From assembly GCA_024305405.1 (NCBI GenBank), contig JAKNDB010000068.1, positions 7,927,501 through 7,991,500 on the forward strand: a DNA stretch of 64,000 bases, given 5' to 3'. Under the pieces are notes generated by a model. The model searched no databases and was not told the DNA's origin. It saw only the letters and a list, made by a program, of their open reading frames with translations. Made by a program: the position numbers and the translations under genes. Positions 1-12,500 of this stretch are shown in pieces. Origin of the DNA: Dirofilaria immitis. Lineage: Eukaryota > Nematoda > Chromadorea > Rhabditida > Onchocercidae. Every line of letters starts with the position of its first letter. Within the stretch, counting starts at the first letter, position 1.

Positions 1-3000
1 TTCCCCATTAAAATATCCTATAGGAACCTGATGTTGATGCAGAGCGATGAATTTCATACATTGTTTACTTAAAATAAGAAAGAAGAAGCAGAGAAGAAAG
101 AAGTATTTCCAATCACTTTTTTACAACAGGGTGGTTCGATAGTTATGTTGATGTTGAAATTGAGAGGCACTGGTATACCGCGATAGACAGTTTATGTTTT
201 AAAGAAGATCGTTAGAGAATGTAAGGACAGACGTTCAAGGGCTACAATTTCTGTTTTTAAAAAGAAAATTAAGATTTATACGAATTTGGGTGAAAGTTAT
301 CTATAAGTAATAAAATTGATAAGCTGACTGATTATGAAGAATTTCGGTCGAAAAGTTAATATGACAGAGTAATGGCATAAATCAATTCCTAATATTTGAG
401 GGACAATGCAAAATGATAAGATAAAATTGAAAAATAAAAGACCTGAAGTCGATAACAAGTCATTTATCGATACTAGTAGGAACGAATGTAACAAATGTGT
501 CGTTATTTTATCTTGTCATTGTTGATGTTTGACAATAGCAGTTGCAGAGATTTTAATAATTAGCATGACAATCTCGGTTTCCTCCGAACGAGGCCTTTTA
601 CCATACTGATAAAATGCTTCATACTTGTTTAGTCCACTAATCACAGTAATGAGTAAGACAACCATTTGATTACAAATATTTCATATTCAACAAATGAAGA
701 CCAATCTGTGATTACTACTTAACTTTTTCTTCCAGAACTTCCTTCTTTCTAAACTGTAACAATGTAATTTTTGTCTTAAAATATGTCTATAGACTTGAAA
801 TTAAATGATTAGGTTAGGAAATTCTGCGAAACCAAAAAAAAAAAAGTAAAAGAGTGATTCATTATTTGAGCAACTTAAATAGAGAAATTAGTAATTAAGT
901 TGATATTACATACATGTTTTTCTACTTTCACTAATAAGATGGTAATTAACTAGAGCAAAATACGGTATAATAATTAACTCATCATTTAAGCAGAAAGTAT
1001 GCTGCAAACGAAATTTGGTCATTACTCTTCTTATTTAGATTGACTTATTCAGATTACATCTCTTCATTATCTTTTTCTTCATACCAAATAAAAATTTACA
1101 ATTCCAAATTGAATTCATTTATTCTTCATATGAAATTAGGTGAATCTAATCTTTAAACTTCAAAATTATGAAATAAATGTTCGGAAAACATTGATCCTTT
1201 TTAAAACTCGATCATAGTTAAATCCATTTTTTATATATTGAAGAATAAAACACTATGCTAAAATATGCAAATCATTATTATAAAAAAGGAAAAGAAATTA
1301 AAATAGAAATACACCAGTTCGATCCCTTCTGTAATCCATTAATCAACAGATTCATAATATTGATGCCATTATTGTAATACTTGTAGATATTATTATGTAC
1401 AATAATATTGAAATAAAAAGCACTTGAAACACTCGTTGAAGAGCATAAATCATAAACATAACACTGAACCATTTTTTTTCTTTTAAGTCAATTCTTAAAA
1501 TTAGCGGTCCAATGGAAATTATGCAAAATTAGGGACCTTATCAACATAAAGAAATATGATTGCTCAGTATATATTTGTAAAAATTACTTCTTCGCTCTCA
1601 GTTATATATCACGTTCAACTGTTTGCAAAAATATAACATCTTGGATTCGAAATTATTTTCGAGATTTTTTAACTAAAAATTATCTGAAATTATTAGAACC
1701 AGAACTAACTCACTTATAAGATAAGAATACACCATAGTCACAAAATTATATATATATATCAGACAAATGAGGTGAAACGCTTTTTCTCATTATAAATAAA
1801 AAATTCTGAAATAAATTAAAAGATCAGAAGATCATTGCTCCTAGTAAATAATAGACATCGTTAAAAATATAAATTTTCGAAATTTATAATTACTCTTTCA
1901 AGTGCAAGTGTAAAATTCAGAGACAACTGAATTTATGCAAAATGATTTTCAACATTTGATTTTAAAACTTCTACTATTTTACTTTAAAAATTTTAAAATT
2001 TTGCAAAAATTTCTAGAAATTTAAAATTAACTTGAGATCAATATTAAAATTTTAACTTAGAAAAATACTTCCGTTCGATATTTTAAAAGAGGCCAAGATC
2101 ATAAATGAATGATTGCAAACAAATAAACTTGACTGAACATTGATACTCCTATTACATCCAACTTTATTCCTAATCTCACTTGGGACAGTCTTTTCCATAA
2201 GTTTGAAATGGCAGGTAGACAATTACGGAGGTTTTTTTTTTTTTCATTTTTAGTATCGTGCGAGTGTTGATCGAGAGGAGATTAACTGTTTTATGTTATC
2301 GAGGGAAGGATATCACTGTATAAGAAGAGGATAATCTAAGGTCAAATGAATCCCTCCTGAAACCATATCTTTCTTTCTCTTGAAGAGCAAATGGCATGTG
2401 AGTCTTTAACCGTGGGGCCGCAGACATGGAATTAATTGAAGAGAAAGACAAGAAATGTGAAGACTATGTAGCATAAGATTTATGTGGATTATATTTAGTT
2501 TATTTATTTTAGGAAACGAATGACTGATTGTATTCTATTACAGAATATTCTTGCATTGTATTGAAAGGCTTTCATGGCGACTGAAAATAGTCAATTTGAG
2601 TAAATGAGGTAAATAGTGTTGTACAGTATATTAATGTGAAATTGATTTTATCACGGTATGATATCCATCAACATTTTCTAAAAAGTTTTTGTCACACATC
2701 CGACAAAAGCATCTTAAATACACGAAGTGTACGTTTAAATCTGATAATGAAGAAGATAGTATCCTACACTCTCTTAGCAAGAAAAATCATCATGTAAAGT
2801 TTAGCTTTGCTGTTATTAATTTCTATATGAAATATGCCATATGAAAGAATATGAAAGAATGATTAATATGACATTGTTATATATCGATTTTAAAAAAGAA
2901 TTTTAGACCGTTTTATTATACATCTATTATGACTTTTCTATTTTCTAATTATCTGTGTCATGTCGTTTTTTGTAAAAGATTAGATGAAAATTGCAAATTT

Positions 3001-3863
3001 TAGTTCGATGACATCAGCTATCAAGAACATTTGGCAGTTAAGATTTTCCAAGATTGCTGTCGTAAATAATTTACCATTCAACATGAGATAGAAAAGAAAC
3101 AATGCAGTAATTAAGGGTAAACTTCAGAAGTTTGCTTCTATTTGTTAGTCAAATGTTGACAATTCTATTGCCATTTTAAGCTTCTGAACCAACTTATAAG
3201 TGTAGTTAGTTCTAAATAATTTTATTAAGCTTAAGCTTCCAAAGCATTCAGGCAAACAAAGCGAAGAATTAGAATTAAGCTCAAATATTCAGAAAATACA
3301 TAACCCTAGAAAATCTAGGATGAAGACGAGTAATAGATGTTTCTAATTCCTCGAAGGAGGTTCGCAAATAATACGAGAAAACTAAAGGGATTATGGAATC
3401 GTTCTAAATTCAGCAAAATGTTTACGTGTGTTGATTTCAGGATCTTAAATGTTCTATAAAGAGATAAAATTGAAATTGCTAATAAGGAAATACATTTTTG
3501 AAAGAAAATGCATCAATTTTTGATATGTTTAGATGATGAGGAAAAAACCTGAATCCAGAATTCACAGTACCAAAATATTTTCGAAAACTGATACTAATGA
3601 TATTATCAGAATCTGATAACAAAATGTTTTATGCCTTGGAATCATTTTCCGATACTTTGGAAAGTACTAAAACTCTTAATCCTGACAAACTGCTGAATGT
3701 CAGTGTTGTTGATAATGCTGTTCCAATTAATGGATAAGCTATCGAACAGGAATAGTTTTGATTATAGAGAACGAACAATACAAGTATCTTTCTCCTAAAG
3801 CAGAATTTTTAAAGCATTGATAGAAAATATGGGAATTTGATAGATATTTTTGTAATTGATTAT

Positions 3864-3931
3864 GTCTACGACCATACCACGTTGAAAGCACGACATCTCG
3901 TCCGATCTGTCAAGTTAAGCAACATTGGTCC
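3864..3931 (+). pseudogene. Truncated 5S rRNA copy
   Basis: The sequence follows the 5' half of nematode 5S rRNA: CTACGACCATACCACGTTGA, then a variant of the conserved GCAC..CATC.CGTCCGATCTG block, then CAAGTTAAGCAAC and a damaged TTGAGTCC. It stops at about position 65 of roughly 119 and runs into A+T-rich DNA. The rest of the gene, including most of the internal promoter (box C), is absent, and several substitutions are visible. It is therefore a dead, dispersed copy rather than a working 5S gene. The match was made by recognition of conserved blocks, not by alignment. Confidence 0.8.
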
Positions 3932-3973
3932 TGATTTTATTGCTTTTTATTTCCGATTTAATTTTTAACTATC

Positions 3974-4004
<31 letters not shown>

Positions 4005-5744
4005 TGTTTTGTATCAGAAAATTCAATTTTAGTAAAAGAATACAATACTCTGTAAAGTTATTTTTAAATGTAAGTAAAGCATTTACACCGTCTTATTCGT
4101 CTTACTTAGTTTCATTTTTCTTATTTATAATAGAAATTTTTTGAAGATAATCTATTTTACCAATTGCAAATCGAAGTTAAATACTGCCTGTTAATAAATG
4201 TGGCAAGGTTTGTAGATTTCCTCTGATCCGTAATAATATAATGTTTATTTGATTTTAATTCGAATTTTCAATAAGTATAAGTGAAGCCGTTTCAATTAAA
4301 TAGTAAAGCTTATAAAGGAAAGCCATCAAATATGAAAACTTTCTTGATTAGAGAAAATCTTGTTTTGTAAATTTTTTTAGCTGTTTGGAATATAAAATCA
4401 GAAAAGACGGAAATTCATGAAAGAAATGCGAATTATAATATTCGGACAATGATCGAGGAATAGTTTCAATTGATCTAAGAAAGTATCATTAAAAATTTCA
4501 ATAAATGCCAGTTAGTAAATGCCGTTAAGAAAACGCATGTCTTGCAATTTCACTTCACCCAAGATGACAATTCAGAAATTGCGGAATTATTACCAGCTAC
4601 TATAAAAGCTTGTTTTCCACATTTCCTATGGGGATGATTGTCAGGTGAATCATTTAGATAACACTGAGATTCCAATAATTTATTAGTATTACTGGAATAT
4701 CATTAATGGATGTTGACAAGGCTGAGTATTAAGATTAGCGTTTCAAAGTTTTTTAATTATGCTCGATTCGGATTACCTGCCATACATTATAATATGGGAC
4801 CATAATAGACATGAATAAAAATTATATAATAAAACTGCAGTAGAATGGCATTGTTTGTATTGTAAAAAAAGCTTAAATATATTCTAATCTACAATGCATG
4901 GAATGCGGAAAGGCATTCGAAACATATAGTAATCGAAAAACTATGTTTTAAAAGAGCATTTTTATTGGTCTGCCATTTGTCCCTCTCTGGTTGTTATCAA
5001 TGATTTTCGCGGTGTGAAAGAACATTTCAAGGTGTATTTTTCTTTATTAATTCAATCTAAAGTAAAGCTATTTTATTTTTCACTTATATTTCACAATAAT
5101 ATATAGGAAACAGATTTTGAATACGTAAATAAAAAAAAAGAATTATATGGAGGTTATATAAAAACTTGAGAAAACCTAATTTTCAAATCCTTTTTCCTGA
5201 GTACTTTATTAATTATTTCATTTTGTTTGACTTATAAACTCATCTTTTCAATATTTTTTAAATTTGAGCATAATATTTCAAAGCTGAAAATATCAAAAGG
5301 ATTGAAATAAAAGTTTAAAAGATAGAAAATGAACGAAAAAATATTTTATCTTTCTTTTTTATTAGAACAAATTTCTTTTATAAAACTCTTGCTACTGTAT
5401 TACACAAAAGTTTAATTTTTGATGCAACAATTTTACTATTGAATAGATTTGGTGATGCAAAAAGTTATAAGTGGAAGTATATATCATTAAGTAGATAATA
5501 GCAATTAGTTATGCTATAAATATATTTTCTAATAAATTATTGAACTTTTTACTTCAATCTGTGTATTTTACTTCAATCTGTGTTTTCACTCTTTACTATC
5601 ACCAAAAATAGAAGTTATCTTCAAACAATCAGCATACGACAGTACGCATTTACTGAAACTAAGCATTACATCTGTTTTTTCTTCTCTCCTGCATTCTCAG
5701 ACCAACAATAATTTAAAGAAAAAAAATTTTTGCATACTTTTCAG

Positions 5745-5813
5745 ATAGCGAATCAAGTTCTATAGAAGATGAAGATAATTCGGGAATAAAAAACGAGGAG
5801 CATGGTATAGTGG
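5745..5813 (+). CDS. Possible orphan acidic exon
   Basis: A TTTTCAG acceptor ends at 5744 and a GTGAG donor starts at 5814. The 69 bases between them are open in one frame and give an acidic, serine-rich peptide (DSESSSIEDEDNSGIKNEEH) that looks protein-like compared with the surrounding low-complexity sequence. No partner exon was recognised within several kilobases. It could be one exon of a gene with very long introns, a relic, or chance. Confidence 0.25.
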
Positions 5814-6811
5814 GTGAGAAAAGTAAAATACGACATTTTGCATAATTTTTAATATTTAATTTACAAACTCCGTTTATGATATTTTCTTTTAGTTGGTCAA
5901 AATATGTTTGAAATATCAAGAGAGTTGCAATAGATATCTAAAAAAATAAAAAAAAACAGTAATGTAAAACCAAGAAATGACTAACCTTAATATTACGTAA
6001 ATGATATCTTCCGTTCTGATACATCATAATGAAATTCCGTACAATTATAAAAAATCGATACCAGAAAATTTCTAGATTACGGAAGAGGTAATGCATACCG
6101 TAAATTACTGTAAATTTTTTTATTAATGTACTAGCCCATGTAGTAACTGAAATGTTTTTAAATGTTGTCATGTTGTAATTGAAAATTCACGTTAGAATTG
6201 ATACTTTCCTAGTATGGTTTTGCATAATTGCGGGATGGATCGTTAATGTTAATAGGATTTATAGTATCAATACTAAACATTGGATTGATGAATAAGAAAT
6301 TTATGAAACACAAAATCAGCCGTTTTTTAGATTTATTATTAATTTAAAGAGAACTAAGTGAAGTTACAGATATAGATGCAATTCGACTTTCAATATTACT
6401 TGCCATAAATTTTATAATCAGGAGCTAATATATGTGCAGTATTTCGAAATTAATGAACTACTTGACTAGCATGATTTAAAAGATGCGAAGTAATAAATTA
6501 TTAATTGCAATTATAGTTTTTAAAGCTTTTCAATTTTTCAAAAATTTCAATTTCATGACACATCATTCGAAGATAGTTTAATCAACGTTAATTCCTATTT
6601 CAAAATAGATGCCGCGAATAAACCATATATCGCATACCAATTAATGTATCATACTGCATGCAATATAGATCTATTACAGGAGATATCATGAATGTTTTTG
6701 AAAAAACATATCGAATGTTTCCCATACATAAAATACAAGAATATATTTAGATAATTTGAACTATTTAATTCGCTTCTAATTTTACATCTTATCAATGGAA
6801 TAAACGAACAA

Positions 6812-6879
6812 TAATGCTAACAATAATGATGAATACCTCCGCACACACTAATGCTAACAATAACGATGAATACCTCCGC
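6812..6879 (+). repeat. Two-copy direct repeat, 37-bp period
   Basis: A 31-base unit starting TAATGCTAACAATAA and ending TACCTCCGC occurs at 6812 and again at 6849 with one base difference, separated by a short spacer. No further copies were seen nearby. Confidence 0.85.
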
Positions 6880-9480
6880 GAAATAATGCTATTGCAATAA
6901 TTATAAGTTTTATACAACAGTTGCATCCTCTGTGTTTATTACGTCAGATAGGGAAGGATGTAAAGTTAATTCTAGTTATTTCCTGTTTATGTTTATTCTT
7001 TGGCAAACAATTATCCATCTCTTTCAGTTAATTATGTCGCAATAAAATCGATTTTATTGTTTTTTCAATATCTGAAAAGATTCTTCGAATGTCCTCAGAA
7101 GGAAGAAATGTAACTTATATGGAAACATAAGCCAACAAAATGAAGGCACTAAATTTTAAAATTCCTTCGGGACTAAAATAATCCCAAATTTGCATATTAA
7201 ATAATCTTCAAAATATTACGGTGTAGTCCTGAAGTCGATTTAATTTTTCAAAATTTCATCAAAACAATGGATTCGAATTCATATAAAGTGCAGTTCAGCA
7301 TTTCCAGAAAGTGTGAAAAATGCTCAGTTTATTCAATAAATTTCTTAAAATTTCATGCTTGTCTACAATGTCTACTAGAGGACGAAGCAGAAATTACATC
7401 TCTCCATAGCAGAAACAACAATTTTTTTTTCTTAAATTTAATTTAGGTATGGTGCAAGAAAACCTTTCTAAGATACTCTAGAAAATCATCAAAAATTGAA
7501 AAATTTGTTATTCATATCATTCAATATTTAACATTACTAATATTATTACTATTGCATATATTAAGCATGAGAAACAAATTTTAGATTCAACATTTGAAAA
7601 TGTAAATTTTGAATATATGTTTTCATTATTTTATGATTAGAAAAAAGTTAAGGAAATTCCTAATACTTTTATATCATATTTAAAGCCAACTATCCAAAAG
7701 AAATCTATTTAAAGATTTTTTTGAAATTATACGATTAATAAATCAAATAACAGTCAAACAACTGATAAATTATTTCTAAAAAAATTTAGCTCTGCACTTT
7801 TCTTACTCTAAATCATCCTTTCTTTAGTCGATTGACGTCACGCTAAATTTCATTGAATAGATTAATATGCAATTTAATTACTTCCCTTTTTCTCAAAGAT
7901 TGGCTAAATAAAAAGAAAATGACATTTTTATTGAATGACTCGAATTGGCAGTGCATAATATCCCATGAAATGATTTAGTTATATTGAAAAATGATATCCA
8001 TATTGACAAATAATATCTGAATAAGAAATCTTTTTCTTGGCAAATTTTATGGAAACTATGTGTTTACTAGAAGGAGAATTGAATAAGATAACTGCAAGAT
8101 TTAACGAGCAAATTAGTCGGTAACATTTAAGAATGGCTGATAGATTTAATGTAAGATTAGTTAAGCGGTCATATTAGTTTAACTAAGCTCTTATAATCTG
8201 AAGAATAAGAAGAGAAGTAATATTTAAATTGTTATTCGGTCTCACACCGTAATAAAAAAAGGATATGGAATGGGCGATAATAGTTTTACTGTCTACGAAG
8301 AATCATAATTATATATATATATTGAAGACTTCCCGGAATTACAGACTCAAAAACGATTTCTTTTTCAAACTAAAAGCAGACAAAATCTGTACCGATCTTC
8401 CGACCATCACTATTTCTATTATGATATCTCTCTAGAACATCGAGTTTTCTTTAGTTGCTATTTTGAAGGAATATATGCTAGGAATACGACAAGCTAGCTC
8501 GCCAAATATTTCATTTTAACCATTCGATTACGTTACAAGTTTCAAATCTATCCATTGTTCGCTTTTTATGTTGCTTGCAAATCGTATACTTGAATTTTTC
8601 GTGAATTCAAAATTGAATTTAAATGCAAATTTGACACTGGTATGAAAGCGACACATCACCAAACGAATTAAACCACTGTCGCTGCCTTTGCTTTGAAACA
8701 CAACAACCTAGGAATATTTGAAGTGGATGATAACTAATGTGTATATTCTGGAGGGACGATCTCATTGCATGTGAAGAGTAGCAGACCTGATGGACTTAAA
8801 TTTTCATCATATGGTAAAGAATCAACATTTTCATTCCGATCCTACACATTCGCTCGCTCGTCTAGTGTGTTGCGGAAGTGCAATAGTACGATAGCGTATG
8901 TCGAATGAGATTTTCTATCAGTTCGTGGGTTGATTGTTATTTTGCAGATTTTTAATGCATCTAAGGCGTATCACGCTGCGATATCAATATGTCACTTTAA
9001 AGATCTATTAATTTGACTTTTAGAACTTGAGAAAAACATTTTCAACCGTTACTTATTTACTATATTGGTATTAATAATTTTATATGATGTAGATCGGCCG
9101 GTAGTGCATCTGCGCATGTCTCCATTCTTCTTCACGGAACTATATATTCACTGATATTTTCCTTATTACCCATTTCTCAGAGAACTAAAAGAACTATACC
9201 TATTATAGAATATGATACATCTGAAGTTTGCAGTTTTTGCAAAGCCTATGTTTTTTTTTCAAGTGACGAATACTTCTCGATTTGAGATGCAAATATATAA
9301 TTCGTTTACATTCTGACCAAATATTCTTTTGTCAAATTGCTCTCTTCACATTTAGATATGCCTCGTAATTTTTTGTCATTTTGGTTTCATTTTTTTGTCT
9401 TTTCTCTCCTCTTTTATGTTAATTCAAGATATTTTTCATTATCGTTCGTATAAAATGCGCATTATTTCTAAATAACTCAA

Positions 9481-9491
9481 ACAATTTTCAG
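9481..9491 (+). promoter_or_regulatory. Possible SL trans-splice acceptor for the RBM26-like gene
   Basis: ACAATTTTCAG matches the nematode acceptor consensus, lies 34 bases before the chosen ATG at 9525, and has no recognisable upstream exon. The leader itself cannot be read from genomic DNA, so the role is inferred. Confidence 0.4.
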
Positions 9492-9524
9492 GCTCATTAC
9501 AGCGTAAGGTAGGTGATAACAACG

Positions 9525-12500
9525 ATGATTATAGAAGCGCCAGAGGCGTTGCGGGCATGGCTTACTAGAGAAATGGCTCCAATGTAAGACTTCTTTTAAG
9601 AGATTATTTTCACACTTGATTAAGCATAAAAGCTTTTTACTCATTTTCAGATGCGATGCGGAGCCAGCAGCTCTTGCTAAGTATGTGTTAGCTCTCTTAC
9701 GTAAAGACAAACCGGAATCAGAGTTGATGGAATTCTGCATAGAGCAGCTCGATGTTTTCTTGCAAACAAGTATGGCTTTATATTCTTATTTGAAATATAC
9801 CGATTTCCTTTTTTTCGTTGCCCGCTCTTATTTCCTTGCTACGGCAAGAAAATAAAATTTATGTATGCCGCATGCTATGAAATCTGCAGAATGTAAAGTA
9901 ATGCTCATTATTCTACATTGATCAAGTAAATCAACATCAACCCAGGAGAGAAGTATGCTTTTTAGTTCACTTTCTAATCGACTGAGCTCTATATATATTT
10001 AGCATTTAGATATTTGCTGCTTTCATTACTTGTCAAGAAAATGTCTAGCTTCCTATTAAGGAAGTAAAATTAGCAGTTTTTTTCAGAAGCGCGGCCCTTT
10101 GTGGAGAAATTGTTTCGTATTATCAGGAACGTAGCTATACAACAAGTACCACGTCAACCACAGTTGCCGTTCCCGCGCTGCAGTCAAAGAATTCCTTTGC
10201 AATAATGTGTGAAAAAAAAGAACACTGATGAACGAAAAGAAATGAAAGAGAAAAGAGAAAATGTTAAGAAAAAGAATTTCAGTCAAAGCGACAAAGAAAG
10301 GGAACAGCAGAAGGTTAACATATTTATGCACTGTCTAAATTTATGTGTTGTTTTTAGGTTCGTGATGAACAAATGATAATATAATAATAATAATAATTTC
10401 AAATGAAACCCGGTCAGAATTATTTTGCATGTGCTTTTAGGTTCGTGATGAGAAAGAGGGTGAAAAAATCTCCATATCTGAAACAGTTCCAGGACCAACT
10501 CAAAAAACAGTAAGAAAAAGAATCTCGCCTCCAACAGATGTTCCTCAACGTGAAGAATCTCGTCGTGATCATTCTGCAAATCGGTAAATTGTTAGCGAAG
10601 CAAAAATGTGTTTCTGGATTTATTTGTTTTTATTTCAGAAACTGGGTGACTGTAAGTCTGTTCTTGTGAATGAAAATGTTTAGCATTTACTTGTGCTTTA
10701 ATTGAGATGCAATATTCAAAATGAATAAACAGTTTTATTGATATCGAAAAAGTAGATTTTCACTAGTGTTAAATTACTGCATTTTTATGTTTTTAAGATT
10801 CGAAAGACGACGTAGTCGATCACCACGTGAAAGACGACTGGAACGTGGAGATCGAAACTTGGATCGACGTGTAGCAGCACTGCCTGCACGCCTACAACAT
10901 TGGCAACCAGATCGATACAAAACTGATCGTCCGGAACGACTAGAGCGTAAACGATCTCGTTCACCACGTTCTCCTTATGAGAGACAAAGGCATATTTTCT
11001 GATAAGAAACCTTTTTCTCAGTGATTTAATCATATGTAAATTATCGTTAAAACTGTTTTGTATTCGTAATATAATTAAGGCACTGATGAATTTTTATTTT
11101 TCCCGCATAATCCAATCATCTGCCTCTTTATCTCGGTTTTTCACAGTCTACTTATAGACGCGAAAAAGTAGTGAACCAGAAATACGAAAAAAAAACGTTG
11201 TCGTGATTATGATGAAAAAGGATATTGCATGAAAGGGGATCAGTGCATTTACGATCATGGACCGGATCCAGTGGTTGTAGATGATATTGCACTTGAAAAA
11301 TGGTTTCCAACGGGGCAAAACCTGCGGTGACTCAGATTGCGACTAATTTTTCGGTGCCACCGCCTGGTTATACGCCACTAAATCCTCCACCACCTGGTGT
11401 TGATAATGTATATGCTACAAATTCAGGCGCTGTTGTATCAGCTGCTCTTTCCGAAGGTTTGTTTTCTCAGTTAACATTTTCTATATTACCGTGGATTTTT
11501 TAAAACAAATTATATATGTACATCGAAGATGGTATTATAGGATATAATCCTGAAGCTCCAGCACTGAGCGCTTCTTCAATACCAATTGTAGCTGCAGCAC
11601 ATTCACTAGATTTTTCGGTACCGCCACCACCAATTCCTCCAGTCGTAGTAAATCAGCCGTGGAGACCAACAACTTATACAGTTCCTGCTGTGTCATCATC
11701 TGTCTTAATTCATCCTGCATCCAATAGCTATGATCCAACACATTCTTCAACTACTGTTCCACCGCATAATGTCACACAGGTTTGTAATCATCGTAACTCG
11801 TAGTAGGTATCATATTTTTTCTTTTATAATAACTGATAGTAAGTTTTATGTGTTTCTGAATTTAAATGCGATGTTATTAATATGAGTGGGGTCTCATTAC
11901 AATTAATTTTTAAGTTGATGACCGCTCAAAGACGACGGGGAAGAGGAGGTGGTACTGGTAACGCAGGTCGATATGGTCAAAATGTGGGTGCTGTGAACAG
12001 AACACTTCAAGTGCGTAAGATACCTATGGAATTAAACAATATTGCAAAGCTGAATGAGCACTTTGGACAATTTGGACAAATCGTTAATATGCAGGTGAAG
12101 AGTTTTCATGAATTCAGGATTCAATTCTAAACTTAATAAATCATTTTTGAGAAGAATATAATCGAATAAAAACGATGTCCAAAGTACTGAAGTTATCAAG
12201 GCATCTTTGTTTTTATATTTCTTTTCTCGATTTCGAATGAAATATCGTATTAAACTATATCATTCTCTACCTGTTTTTAAAGATATCTATTTCTGTTTCG
12301 ATTTATGGAGTTCACAGTCCTTCGAATTCAATTTTCTGAAAAATGCAACATTTTTTGTTCAGGTTTCTTTCGAAGGTGATCCAGAAGCAGCACTTATTAC
12401 TTACGCAAATCGATGTGAAGCAGTTACAGCATATAAAAGTACAGTGCCAATACTCAACAATCGTTTTATTAAAGTATTTTGGCACAGTATGAATGGACAA

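Larger units (their letters stand above)
1..9480. other. Gene-poor A+T-rich region
   Basis: No protein family is recognisable on either strand. Open frames are short (65-87 codons) and low in complexity. The stretch contains (ATTT)n near 3967-3995, short TA runs near 1745 and 8310, a truncated 5S rRNA copy (3864-3931), a possible acidic exon (5745-5813) and a two-copy repeat (6812-6879), listed separately. The last few hundred bases before 9481 should hold the promoter of the RBM26-like gene, but no clear core-promoter element was seen. Confidence 0.6.
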
